DNA of 64,000 nt from Druceiella hillmani (GCA_039881145.1 JAYKKI010000038.1:4630501-4694500); one strand, 5' to 3'; positions 36,305-48,745 are shown, counted from the first letter of the stretch. Made by a program: numbers and translations. The notes: generated by a model from the sequence alone, not told the origin.

Positions 36305-38689
36305 TTGTTTGATAGAAAAGTGGTTTTAAAGAATTTGGGCCATCCGCAACCTATATTAAGTTTTGTGCAAAATTATTTGTTTAAAAATAAAAGTTTCACT
36401 CATTGTTTTAATATTAATGTATATAACAAAAACTCGTGGATTTGTGGTTGTGACCAAGTTAACGCTTTTTTTGGTTTTCCTTGCTTAATATATAGAAGTT
36501 CGGATGTATGGGTTAAAAAATGGCATTAGAGATCTTAAACATCTAAATGAGAAATTAAAAAACATGACTCTTCAAGTCAGTATAAGTCAAATGTTATTAA
36601 TTAAGCATTACTCTTTAAAAACAATATTAATCTTAAATTAGATAAAACAGACATATTTTGTGTAGAATTGTTGACTGTGTAAAATTTTGTAGCATGTTTA
36701 AAGTAGTATTCGCCAGCCACGATTAAAGTGCAGAATCAAATAATCTGGGAAAATTTGAAGGTTTAATGATTTTGTTCTATACGCATGCCACTCTGAGAAT
36801 ATCTTTGTCACCATTATATAGCAAACCCATATCTATACGAAGAGGAGTTAGGCAGGGAGACACAATATCACCCAAACTTTTTGCCCTCATTGTAGAAGAC
36901 GTCTTTAAATAACTGGATTGAGAAAATGGGAACTTGAGATTTGTGGACGACATATTTATGTTTGGTAATAATCCAGATAAACTTCAGACTATGATTCAGA
37001 AATTGCATGAAACCTCGCTGTTAGTTGGGCTCGAGACGAATTTGAATAAGACAAAAGTCATGACGGAAACCGATAGCCCGGCGACTATAAACGTGGGTGG
37101 TACTATTCTCAAATGCATAAATAAGTATGTATACTTGGGCCAAGAACTACGAATGGGTAAAAAGAACCAGATCAACGAAGTAGACAGACGCATACGGCTG
37201 GGATGGGCAGCCTTCTCTAAACTCGAGTTCGCCTTTAAAATGAACATGAAGAACCACTCAAAAGCACGCATATTTAATCAGTGTATACTGCTGGTCCTCA
37301 CTTATGGAGCCGAAATTTAGATAAGAACAAAAGCCATCCTGCAAAAGCTTATTGTTGCTCAAAAAACGATGTAAAGAAAGTTGGTGGGAATGTCCTTGGA
37401 GTGGCTTCGGAGACAAAGCAAAGTAACTGACATTACAAAGAAAGTGGCGGAACTTAAGTGGCAGTGGGCTGATCAGCTATATTTAGATTGAAATTCAATT
37501 TTGTAAAGGAACATCGAAACATATATAGAACAATATTTTAGACTTGACTTTAAAAGTAATGCGAAAATTCTGTTGAAAAAAAAATGAGTATTTCTAAATA
37601 TTTATCTATTCAGGTCGATGAAACTACTGACTTACCATGTAAAACACAACTTTCTATATTTTTTTGGTATATTGTTAAAGGAGTGGCTGTTGAGCAGTTT
37701 TGGGGTTTCTTTCAACCTAAAGTATAAATTGCTATTGTTATCAGCGCAATTATTATAAAACCGTAGGTAATTTTAGAAATGAATAAAATACAGAGTAAGT
37801 TAAAATCTCAATACTGTGATAGAGCAAGTGTAATGACTGGAATAAAAGGTGGTATTCAAATTTTCATTAAAGAAAAATATCCTCAGGTGTTTTATATTGT
37901 ATTGCCACAGTCATGTGTCATATAATATCCAATATTTTTCACTCGATCTGCAAAACTTACAGCTTTATTAGACAACATTGTAAAAAAATGGATTATCTAA
38001 ATCTATACCAAAAAGGTTGGGAAAGGGGGAAATTTTATAATAAAAAATGAATCTGACCATTTAGGAATAGTGCAAGTGCTAGGCTATTCAAAAATATTAA
38101 CCAGTGAATTTAAGTACTGGCTATCAAGATGAACTGTAATACCGAATACATCAACGCAATGTAACAAACGTCGCATTTCATTGCCAGACGATGATAATAA
38201 TAGTATTTTTGCAAATGAATGTTGCGATGTTATTATAAGTAATATTAGAGACAGATTTACAAATACTAAGCATGTAATTGTATCAAAACTCTTGTTGCTC
38301 GTGATGTGATCAGTGATGTATGTTCAAAATTTTCCTGTGTATGAATTTAAAACCACTGTAAAAACTTAAAGGAACCATCTTTGGAAACTGAATTATAAAT
38401 TTTGTATTCACATAATTATTTTCACAGGACTGCTGGATTGTTGGTATTGTTACAATGCATTATAGAAAATAAATTGGAAGAAGCATTTCAAGAAATTAAA
38501 AAATTATTAAATATATCAATTACACTACCCATGACAACAGTCCAAACTAAACGTATCTTCTCTTCATTGTACAGAATAATATCTTTTTTAGGCATATGGC
38601 ATTATGGTGATATCACAAGGCAGATTGACTTCGCTTGGTATGTAATCTATAGAAAAGCAACTTCTTTGCGATATACAAAATTTGAGTAA
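36305..38689 (+). mobile_element. hAT-type (ZMYM1/FAM200-like) transposase remnant, split by an insertion
   Basis: The first part (36305-36775) gives LGHPQPILSFVQNYLFKNK and WICGCDQVNAFFGFPCL, the TTF-type zinc-finger N-terminus of ZMYM1-like hAT proteins, followed by broken HDSSSQYKSNVIN and DCVKFCSMF-like text. The second part resumes at about 37492 and gives SIQVDETTDLPCKTQLSIFF, then VEQFWGFF. A final part (38402-38689) carries the dimerisation-domain motif PMTTVQTKRIFSSLYRI. Multiple stops and shifts make it inactive. The family also has domesticated members, but the decay here argues for a transposon. Confidence 0.75.
36780..37490 (+). mobile_element. RTE-like non-LTR retrotransposon fragment nested in the hAT element
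   Basis: The frames give ISIRRGVRQGDTISPKLFAL, then FVDDIFMFGNN (the catalytic F/Y-x-DD, at about 36940), then LNKTKVMTE, INKYVYLGQELRM, RRIRLGWAAFSKLEF and FNQCILLVLTYGAE. This is the palm-to-thumb part of an endonuclease-reverse transcriptase of the RTE type. Its C-terminal ELKWQWADQ motif is at about 37450-37475. The intact frame from 36934 to 37320 is only a slice of the original protein. hAT-type sequence flanks it on both sides. Confidence 0.8.
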
Positions 38690-38699
38690 CCAAGGAGTG

Positions 38700-41304
38700 G
38701 CAGATTTTGCTCATAGTAAAGATAGAAGAATGGATTTCATTTATAAGTAAATTTAAGACTTTATTAACCCAATTATCCAATGTCATATTATATGAATAAA
38801 ACTTAGATATCTAGACACTGTTAATCACAAATAAATATTGTATCAGTATCATAAACTTGTTGACCACCATGCATGCTTTATGCACCTGACAAAGTGTCCA
38901 TCATTCTGAGGCCGCTTATAAGGATAAATTGTTAACGTACAAAGTTTTTACTTTTTTATTTATTTACCACTAGAAACAATGTATTTACCTAAATCTGTAA
39001 TTTATTTTAAATTTGAATCGTAAATTTACTTGAAAATGTTAATTACATTAGCAACTTGTCAATAATGGAAAAGTGGCACCGCTCCTACTTGTCTAGCACC
39101 CATCTTCATACATGAAAGAACAAGTGATACACACTTAAAAAAACTAATAAAACGTTTTATCATTTTCTTTATTTTTGCAATGCTTGAAGTTTTTTGCAAA
39201 AATTGACACTTTTTTATGTTCTTATGCTTATTTATAAAAAAAAGAATTATATGTAAAAAGAATTAGATTATAGAAAAGCAATGATCATGTGTACATTTCA
39301 CAATTTATCTTACTTATTATGAGGATTAGGCCTATACTTTACGGGGATACCTCTATGAAAGAAAACGAGTTTAAATCATGACCTCCTGGATTTGACATGG
39401 AATAAGTTTATATAATTTATGGTCATAGATGGGTGCCCTCCCAAAATTTTGACCCACCAACCGCCAATGCTATTATCCATCACTAGTATAGCATGGCATC
39501 GATTATGTACCTGACTCTGCAGTCACATTTCAATTTTTATCCCATTTTTATTAATTATATTATATTTAGGTATTTACTTTCAAAATTTTAATCCACGCCT
39601 AATGCGAACAACTGCTTATAAACAATACAAATATATGTAGAGAGCATATGCATGATATGATGTTGACAAAAGGAAGTGTTGAACAATTCATCCCCAGTCA
39701 GAGAGTTATATTCCAAAGTTGCAGCTAATATTAGTAAACCTAGTAAGGCTCTGAATTCCTCGGTGTTGTATTTTTTGGCCAGATTTCACCTCTTTGCAGT
39801 TCTGTTTAGATTGAAATTATGACATTGTTCCACACTATTACCTCATCTCGTACTTATTTGATAATGAAAAAAACAAAGTTATTTGATCTAAAACACCTTT
39901 GCAACAATTTGTCTAGCCCCTGCTTGAACATTCAATATTAATATCGAACACACAGAATATCCATTGAAATTATGTCCTTTCTCGTCACCCAGACTTTATG
40001 ATTTTTACCTCCCGTTTTTAATTGTTCATAAGAATTGTAACTTGATGATTGTGAAATTTTAGATTCAAAACACATAACAGAAGAAGTTGAAATTGAAGAT
40101 TCAGAAAATTAAGAATGTATTCACAGGACACTTGTTTCATTTTAGTATCGGATGATTTGTATATTAGGAACATGAACCTTGAGATAATATTGGCCTTTAA
40201 ACTGTATTCTGTTACACTGGTTGAAAACTTTGCTTCACTATTGATGTCATCACAATTTTCTAGGAATCTTTCAATTTGGTTAAAGCTCAGTATTATGGGA
40301 TAACATTTCAAAAAAAATATTTAGTACACAATCATATATGAGAGCAAAAACTTACACAAAAGCTAATCTTTCATTAAAATGACGAACATGTACCTTATAA
40401 ATAACGATACTTACCAGCCGAGCACGCTCATCTTACGCACGAGTCCATACAATGATTAAGTTTGATAAATGATAGCAAAACGTGCAGTTAAAGTTTTAAA
40501 AACAGGTAATTTTTGGTCACCTGTTCATCAAAATAACACACATTAATTTTCTAACAATAACTGACATTGCTGGTTTTGTCGATAAATAAATGTTATAGCC
40601 ACAGTTACATTCTTTATTTGCATAATATTTTTGGGACACTACAGCCATTTATAAGGGACATATAAATTCTTTCCAATTATAAAACACTATCTAATATCGA
40701 ACCACATAAACTAGTCTTATTAAACTAAGCTCTCTAACTCAATAAAAAAAATTATCACTGAAAGTTACAGTTAAAAAATGGCTTCTGAAATACATCGCTG
40801 ATCATAAAGAACAACATTCAAGTGGTTGTGACACATTCACTATTTTCGGCTCTCAAGAATGCTATATTACAATCACATTTAAATGTGTACTCCTGACAAT
40901 CATAAAAAATGCATATTCAAATACTATTTGGGAACAAATATAGTGAAAAAAGGAATTACTTTTTTATGATAACATGTGTCTCACCAAACCATTACAGTAA
41001 TAAGGCCTAGTTCCCCTTTAAAAGTTAGCCATAAAAAGTACTAAGCAATGCATTTCTAACTCAGTTATCTACACTTATCTAGCAAAGCTCTGCAAGAACT
41101 TGGCTACTTTTATCTCACTAGTACTCTGACTTACTTTTTAAAGAGAAACTGTACCCTTTTCACCCCTTTCACCCTTTTCGTCTTTCTAGACTTCAGCTTA
41201 TTGGTTTTTTTATTGTTTTCTTTTACTGTGGCTCTTCAGCATATTGGATTTCAGCAATAGTTGATTACATAACCCTTTCACTATCTTCAATGTAATATTT
41301 CAAC
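38700..41304. other. No gene recognised
   Basis: Probably includes the 3' part of the hAT element just upstream (around 38.7-39.5 kb), but no terminal repeat could be paired. A - strand frame at 40018-40311 is open for 97 residues and resembles no family I know. AT-rich otherwise. Confidence 0.45.
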
Positions 41305-41600
41305 CTAAAGCAATTTTAACATATCCCAAATTAACTTAACTTAACCCAATTCCACCTAAGCCAACATAACACAAACTAACCTAACCTTTCCTAATATAAG
41401 CCAACATAACTTAACACAACCAAACCCAATCTAATTCAATCTAACCTAGCTCATCCTAATCCAAACTAATCTAACCTAACCCAATCCAATGTAACCTAAC
41501 CTAACCCACAAAAGAACAAATCTAAACCCCCGTAACCTTGCCTAATATAACCCAAATTAATCCAACCTAACCTAATATAACCCAACCTAAACTAATACTT
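41305..41600. repeat. Degenerate CCTAA-type (insect telomere-like) repeat tract
   Basis: About 300 bases of imperfect CCTAA/CCCAA/CTTAA units (for example taacctaacctaaccc near 41500). This corresponds to TTAGG, the usual insect telomere repeat, on the - strand. The units are heavily diverged, so this is an old interstitial tract or a derived minisatellite, not a chromosome end. Confidence 0.75.
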
Positions 41601-42542
41601 ATTTTATTTTAAAATCCAATTTTCTGAATAAGGGATGGAAAGGATGTATCTTTCACCCATCCTCATCCTGTTACTTCAACTTCTCTTCAGGGAAGTCGAA
41701 ATAAACAAATTTTTCTCAGAATCAGACATTATACACAAAATTTTTGAAAAATATTTTTTTACCGTTTTACATAAGAGATTTTGCTGTTTAAGTTTTGCCA
41801 ATAAAATACACAAAAAATAAAGCAAAAACACAACCTTTACTTACATGTTATTTTCAAAATCCAATAAAGAATTTGATTAAACAATTCTTAAGTTGTAATA
41901 ACAATCAATTTACACAGACAAAATTATTTTTCTCTTTAAATACAAATTAATTATATATACGAGTCTAGCAATACGAGAGACAGTTAGGGGATGTATGGTT
42001 TTGTTAGAGAAAAGGTTCATAAATATTACACATTAGACTTTATTTTAACCATTTTTAGACTAATCTGTCTGCATTACAAATCTCACATTACCAATTTAAC
42101 GCAAGACATTTACCTAAGTACGTTTGAACACTATTACAATCCCTCTGTTATGTGATTGGCACTGTTCAGGCTATAGCAAGACAATAATTCAACAACCACA
42201 AAAATAAAAAAAATTGTCTCTATTTGACGGTAGGTTCTTTCTCACGGCAAATAAATAAAAAAAATGTCAGTAAAACAAGTTTCCACACATAAGTAGATAG
42301 TTTGAAAAATATCTCGGCAAATGTTTTGATGAAAGTTAGACTTAAATTTGATACATATATTGTCCCTCATATTGGTAATATTCTAACGAAGTTTTGGACA
42401 ATCTGCTCTGATGTTACTTTTATATAATTGGAAAAAAGCTTTATGAGAAGTTGTTAGGTATAATCTGTAGGTAATTGAGATAGTTTTGTAAGCCAGTTGA
42501 CTATTTTTGTATACACGTTTATGAAGTGAAATCATCCTTCTA
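41601..42542. other. No gene recognised
   Basis: AT-rich sequence. The + frame at 41635-41820 begins with a hydrophobic run but has no recognisable domain and abuts the telomere-like tract. Confidence 0.45.
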
Positions 42543-43058
42543 TCATGGTACAAGGCTGTCATCATGTTCCTTGACTTTTTTCCCCCAAGCTTCAATTTCT
42601 GGTATGAAAACAAAAGATTTTTAAATTATTCAATTACGTTCAATTTGTTAATATTCCTTTTTTAAAACCTGAATCCAAAATATTAAAAGATAAATTGATT
42701 CACATTTTAAACAATTCTATATTTTAATTAATCTTTATCTGAGATTTCATTATAACAAAATTTTAGATTATTATAAGGCACTGTAGTGTGCTGTTAATCA
42801 CTTGGGAATGAGTAATTACTATTGAATTAAAATTATTTGCTTTTTAAATTCATAGCAGAAATGTCATGGTGATTATAAATACTGAAAGTTGAGAAATATA
42901 TTATTTACCCAGCAGTTCGTCCTTACAGTCACACTGGAATACACACTCTGTCTTATTTGTACAGTCGTAAAGGGAAAGAATTGAAGAACAGGTTTTTGGT
43001 GGACAAATGCGATGACAGGAATATTCTTCGTTTCGATCTTTATTACAAGTTGGTACAC
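42543..43058 (-). CDS. TIL-type exon of a second gene, with possible terminal exon (partial)
   Basis: The - strand exon 43058-42909 (150 nt) starts after ttatttcag, ends before gtaaat, and is phase 1 to phase 1 like the TIL exons of the main gene. It encodes VPTCNKDRNEEYSCHRICPP and then KTC, YDC, TECVFQCDCKDELLG, giving the first eight cysteines of a TIL domain. The last two cysteines would have to come from another exon. One splice option continues at 42598-42543 (acceptor ataccag) for 18 residues to a TGA with no cysteine, which would leave the domain incomplete. No start or signal-peptide exon was found upstream on this strand. It could be a pseudogene exon or part of a larger gene. Confidence 0.5.
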
Positions 43059-43059
43059 C

Positions 43060-45190
43060 TGAAATAAGTAGTGTTTTAATTATTTATATTTTTTAAACCA
43101 TGAAAATTTATGGAGAATAACGATGACATTCAAAAACTAAGTTTGTTTAAGTCGCTAAAATCAAGAGAAATGTTTAATACAAATTTCAATCTCTGGCTAG
43201 ACAAAATACGAAGGACTGCACAGTACTTGGAAAAGTTTTTAAATTACACTTAAGGATATATTTCCTTTTTGTGACATCATCAAAACGGCCCAAGATGTAG
43301 AAAGGTGATGAAACGCACCACTCATAAAGTGGATCTTGTGAAATAATAAAATTTTAAAAATTTAAACTACAAGTTAATATATACACTTAACAAAGTAGCT
43401 TAGCATAAGAAAATTTTTATATAGAATAATTTGGTATGGTCTGTAATGCAGTAAATAAAACAGTTGGATTAGCGAAAGGACCCAAACCCAGAGATCAATT
43501 CCCAGCAGTATTTCAACATTCAAAAATGATTCTATCTAATTGTGAATAATTTATGACACAAATAATTTTATGGTAAGATGCAGAGTTTGGCTGAGAAGCT
43601 AATTTAGCGGATGGTGGTGAGGTTTACAATCCACCACGTTTGGTTTAACAAAAATTAACCACTTGTGAGGGTGATGCCTATTATAATAAACATATTAATT
43701 ATACTAAAAATTGCTTACAGTTTATTCCAAATATAAAGAGGTGACCACAAAACGAGAAGTCAACCATAATGGCACTTATTCATTATTAACATTTTAAAGA
43801 TAGAAATAAATCTGTAAATTAAATTCTTGTGATAAATTAATATTTTTGAGGTGAATTTTGTTTCAAAGGAATTAATTTTGAAAATATGATCATTTTTTTC
43901 AAATATTTTGTATTGTGAATCTTTCGTCAATTCACATTTTACTTATTATATACATCATCGTACATATCCTTTTTTCTGATAGTTCTTTCCATAACTATCA
44001 TTCTGTAATAAGAACCGAGGACCCTACCGAGACAGGGCTTTAGGTTTCCTTTTCTGAACATGTTTTGCCTTGAATTTTCATTCTAAATTTATAGTTTCAC
44101 TATTTACAGGTACACAGAAAATAACTTCATAGATGATCTATCGTGAACAGCCCCAATTATAGGGTACTGCAACAGAAGCAAAAAGAGTAGCTCTCTTTTT
44201 AACCCCCGACATATTTGACAATCTTGGCATTAAAATATTCCACAGAGTTACTTGTAACATTATAAATTAAAAACTTGGCCAATGTTTGAAACACAATTGT
44301 TTATTTTTTTGAAGACATGTAACAAATAGCTCTGTAGCAAGAATTTCCTTGTTGGGTTTTATCTTTGCAGAAGTACGGAAATAAGATGCGCATTCTCTGT
44401 GATGACCAAATGTGTGATATGGACTATTAAATATATTTTTTGCAACATATTTAATTTTTGTTTCTAACAGTAAATTTTGGGATTTCCAATGTTTCAGTAT
44501 GTGGTCTACAGCCTAAATCCAGTGCAAATATTTTTCTCTTGGCCATTTAGTATTCTAACAAAAACAAATTAGAGTAAAATATTATTTTTTTGTAATTATC
44601 TTTTACAAAAGTAAAAGATGATGTTTAGCGCAGTTAGATTTTGATATGGGTGTTTATACCTAATTTTATAGTATGTAGACAAATTGCCGTCATCTATTAT
44701 CATAATATAAATTAAACTTTGCAATGACTAAGAATTTTAAAAGCCTTCCAAAATTATAGTTAACTCCACCTTGGACGGTAGTGTTTTATAATTCTTAAAG
44801 CATGTGTGCCTCAGGGATTCAGAACTCTCCCAAGTAGCTCAAGAGCAAGTCAAACAGAATTTTTCTCCTAAAATGCTTCTGCAGCGGCCATCACCTCACT
44901 ATTTATTGTCTCCAAATTTCTTACCCCTGAGCATCTCCTTGAAGAGTGAAGGATGAAGTTGCATTTACATGATTTTTTTAACTGAGTGAGAGTTAAGCAA
45001 GTTATCACAATTTTATAACTTTATTCCAACCACTTTAAATATCATTTCTTTTTGATCACCCCTCTTATTTTTAATACATATCTTTTTTGTAAAATAAAAG
45101 AAGAATATAAAAGGAAGCTGTCATTGATTTTTTACCATACATTGTCAAGTGATGAAATAGTAAATAATTATAATATTGATATTATTATAA
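43060..45190. other. No gene recognised
   Basis: AT-rich. Searched for the missing 5' exon of the - strand TIL gene without success. Confidence 0.45.
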
Positions 45191-45197
45191 TATTGAT

Positions 45198-45262
45198 AAT
45201 AACAATTTTGAAAACTAAGATGAATAATAAATTAATTCATCCTAGTTTTCAAAATTGTTATT
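45198..45262. repeat. 28-bp hairpin with one mismatch
   Basis: The arms 45198-45225 and 45235-45262 are complementary except for one position and enclose a nine-base loop. The stem length and near-perfect pairing resemble an miRNA precursor or a small inverted-repeat transposon. Confidence 0.75.
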
Positions 45263-45289
45263 CATCTATTACAAATAATGAAAAGTAGA

Positions 45290-46000
45290 ATCAAATATTA
45301 TTGAAGATGTATATTGCAAGTTGCGCGAAGAAGCAGACAGTAAAATTATTTACCATGCATGTAGTATCACTGATGAATCAAAAATTGTCAACACAGGCTC
45401 TGGATATTATGATAGTAATGCTCGGCAATATGCTATAATTTAAAATTACTCCTCTCATATCTGGATGCTCACAGGAACAGGAAATATTGAACTCACTTAG
45501 TAAAAGCTTGATTAAATTACAACAAACATTTTCAGTTCTTGCTGACTTTGATTTAATGGAGGATATGTTACACAAATTTTTCACCGTAATTCAAAAGTTT
45601 ACTTTGGAAATGTACAATGCAAAAAAATTATAAGACGTGGATGATGGTAGTTTCCAGCTTCTCATTAGTTGTTACAAGGTTAAAGATATTAATGAAAATT
45701 TCAACATAAATGTACGCAGTTTTGATGTAAAGTCTTTATCACATTGAAAAGTCAATTTTGTCAACAATTTTCACGAGTGCATTATATCTTAAGTATTTGG
45801 AAAAATGCTTTCCCAAATACTTGAGTTATAATGCACTCGCAAAATTGTTGATGAAAAAACTTAGAAATAAACCCACTTTGCTAAGTCCGCTGAAACATAG
45901 TTAGAACAAGAAAACTCATACATTTTAAAATTGTTTGATGGAGATTAGCTTCCAAGTTCTGTGAGCAATTGGATTGAAAGACTTCCAGGTAATTTGATTT
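45290..46000 (+). pseudogene. Unidentified decayed coding sequence
   Basis: Long near-open frames with protein-like composition and only a few stops: IEDVYCKLREEADSKI, ESKIVNTGSGYYDSNARQY, then LQQTFSVLADFDLMEDMLHK and a stop-interrupted DVDDGSFQLLISCYKVKD. The frames shift two or three times. It has no intron signals and no neighbours that help, so it could be a processed pseudogene or part of an unrecognised mobile element. I cannot name a family. Confidence 0.45.
45761..45851. repeat. 40-bp imperfect hairpin
   Basis: The arms 45761-45800 and 45813-45851 pair along almost their full length with a few mismatches and a 12-base loop. It lies inside the unidentified coding remnant and ends its readable part, so it may be a small inverted-repeat insertion. 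Confidence 0.75.
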
Positions 46001-46009
46001 TAAATAAAT

Positions 46010-47145
46010 TTGTATTCTTTTCATTATTATTATGATCTATACATGGCTCAGTTTACATATTTAAATTTAATTTTTAAAGAAACATCCATTGGATAATGAA
46101 AACCAATCTAAAGACATATGAATGACTTCAATAAATTCACTTCACATACTTTTTTGAACCTTTTGTTAAATTTCAGTCACATCACCAATTTGCATCACAC
46201 CAGCACTTACATATCTTATGACTTGATCACATACTTCTTAATAATCTTACAATACTTAATAACAACCATTATGAAAACATAATAAATACAAGGTAAGGCC
46301 AGTTCTATTAAACAGGTAGGTCTAGTAATAAAGCAGAGCGTTACATACCAAAGTTAATAAAATGTAAATAATTAGAAATTCTACACAACAATGTAATGGT
46401 ATATTCTTAAACGCATGTGCCTTCAGAAAACATATGAAATTAAAAAATCTGTTTTTTTTAAATTCTAAACTAGAATAATGATAACATCGCAACCTTTATC
46501 TCTGTATTTTTGTATCGCTATGTTTGATGTTTTTGAAAAGTTAAATCTTAATTTATTTGAAGGCAAGGTGTAGTGTGAAGTAACGAAACTACAAAAACCT
46601 TGATAAAGATATTTGTGTTTTTATAACATCTTTAATTGTGTTCCATTTCCCTAACTTAAGCCAAACAAACACATAGGTGACGTTATGCCAATATGTAGTC
46701 TGCCAATATGACGTTATGCCAACATTACTGATATTTAATATTGAAAGAACTTTCTTATCACTTTTAAAATTCTGTTTTCCTGGAAGCAGTGGAATATGAC
46801 CTTGTAAACATATTGATATCGGTTTACGATGAAAAAATTGTTGGTTTTTTTCATATTCACTAAAAAATTTCACATCCAGAATATAATACATTCTATATAT
46901 AACATTGCAATGAAAATTGCATGCAAATTAGTTGATTATTTTAAAAGTTAGGTTAGTTGGGTCAAGAGGGATATTTTCAATTGGGATTAAAAACTGCATA
47001 AGTATATTTTATTCTGTATCCTAGGAATTATTCTAGTGAAAATACCATTACAATTCCTTTAATGGTTTTTGCGTAGCCGGTTAAAAATTAAAAACAAGAA
47101 ATGTTCGACACCAAACACCTCTACGTACATTAATTTTACAAAAAT
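46010..47145. other. No gene recognised
   Basis: AT-rich. A - strand frame at 46589-46891 is open for 100 residues without recognisable features. A 16-base word, gacgttatgccaatat, is partly repeated near 46680-46715. Confidence 0.45.
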
Positions 47146-47447
47146 ATGAAATTTGCGAAGTTACTCGTTTCAACTGTTTTATTATATATAACACTATGTT
47201 TACTTGAACGTGATAATATCGAAACTTTAAATGTTCCCAAACAAGTGAGTTTGAGAAATATTTTATTGCATGAAAATTAAAAAGTATTTTTAACAGACTC
47301 TAAAATGTATTGCAATAAGATATACATATATGTACAACTATACATAGTATATGTAATCAAAAAGAGAAGGAAAAAAATATCGTGTGAAATATATGAATGC
47401 GTTTTAACATTTGACAGGTCGTGTCGGCGAAACCGGTGTCGTGCTAA
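47146..47447 (+). CDS. Candidate two-exon small secreted peptide (42 residues)
   Basis: ATG at 47146 opens a 33-codon exon with a signal-peptide-like start (MKFAKLLVSTVLLYITLCL), ending in a good donor, caa|gtgagt, at 47244/47245. An acceptor ttgacag at 47411-47417 with a branch-like ttttaac would join in phase 0 to a short exon that ends VVSAKPVSC and TAA at 47445-47447. The mature part would be about 22 residues with one cysteine. Alternatively the first exon belongs to a longer gene whose other exons lie beyond this stretch, or the frame is a chance hydrophobic ORF. The surroundings are richer in CpG than the average of the window. Confidence 0.3.
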
Positions 47448-48745
47448 CGACTGTGAGTTTCCAACTGCTACTCATGCTACTGTCATTGCTAAAATATACG
47501 TCATGTGTTACGTAATTACATAAACCAGTGAACGTGTGAGTGAGCGTGCAAGAGATGCGGTGTGAAATAGCATTTCGTATTATTACAGTAACGTACCTAT
47601 TTCATTTTACGTGTTTAAAAAAGCGATATTGTTCCGTTAAATGAGTAAGTGTTGTTTAACAGTTGTATGTGGGATAAAGCGGATGAAAATAATGCAAATA
47701 AATTCTGTAAAAAATTATGACATTCACGCGCCTGTGAAAAATACACTAGACAATATATTTACTTGATAATAAATAATATTAGAAATGTAAGTGGTTAAAT
47801 TTAAATACTATGAACTTTTAAATGTTTATGGATACTTAATAAAACTAGAAGAGACACGACGATCTTACAAGCGCACGGTTCTAGAAATTAAGAGAACAAG
47901 ATTAACAATAAAATAAATCTCACCATACACTAAACTCGTTATTAAAACGATGCATACAAAATACGCTGTGAAATGAAGAAAGAACCGTACGAGTTCCATG
48001 GTCACGTATCCTCAACTGGTGTGTTGTTATGTGAATTAAGAAATGTTTTCGCGTATTTTTAATAAAGGTTAAAAGTTCAAGTAGCAGTGACAGTGTCGTA
48101 GTGGAGAATTGTTTCTCGGGAGAGAGGTAAATAACTTTTTTATAGAGGAAAAGAGAATGAGTGTCCAATAAACCCGTCGCGGGGCGGCGGTCGCATGTGT
48201 ATGCTCCGTATGCATACTGAATTTACGCCTCATCAGTAGGTACATCAAGTTTATCAAATGTTTTTCCGTCATAGCCGATTCCATTAGGGAAGTAATTAAT
48301 TTTATTTTTTAATTACAACCATCAGTACAACAGAAGGAATCATTAAACCTAATTTACTACTGAATATATTATATAAATATATAATATAATTAGATATGCA
48401 ACAACCCTTATTGTCCTAATGTTTTCGTATTACAATGATATTAATTATTTTATCAAATTTTCAATAAAAACTGGATAGTTTGATGGTTTACGCGATTCCA
48501 CATATAAAAAACTTGTTACGTATGAGTAGAACTCGCACTAGGTGGATTACGTACACACATAGACATACATAAACATTTAAGAGTACTGACAGTCCTCGTA
48601 CTTACGGCATGTTCAGGTCCAGAAAATTTGCGCCGTAAATCCAATCGACGTGAGTCGACACACATTCTTTCATACATATCCATATAATATTCAGGAGATA
48701 GGTTCTTACAAGAACTTATATTAAAAATAAATCGACATTAAATAT
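47448..48745. other. CpG-containing stretch, no gene recognised
   Basis: Several patches (47400-47560, 47990-48250, 48600-48660) are clearly richer in GC and CpG than the rest, for example cgtcgcggggcggcggtcgc near 48175. This could be regulatory or an exon of an unrecognised gene. The - strand frame at 48069-48284 covers it but shows no known domain. Confidence 0.4.
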
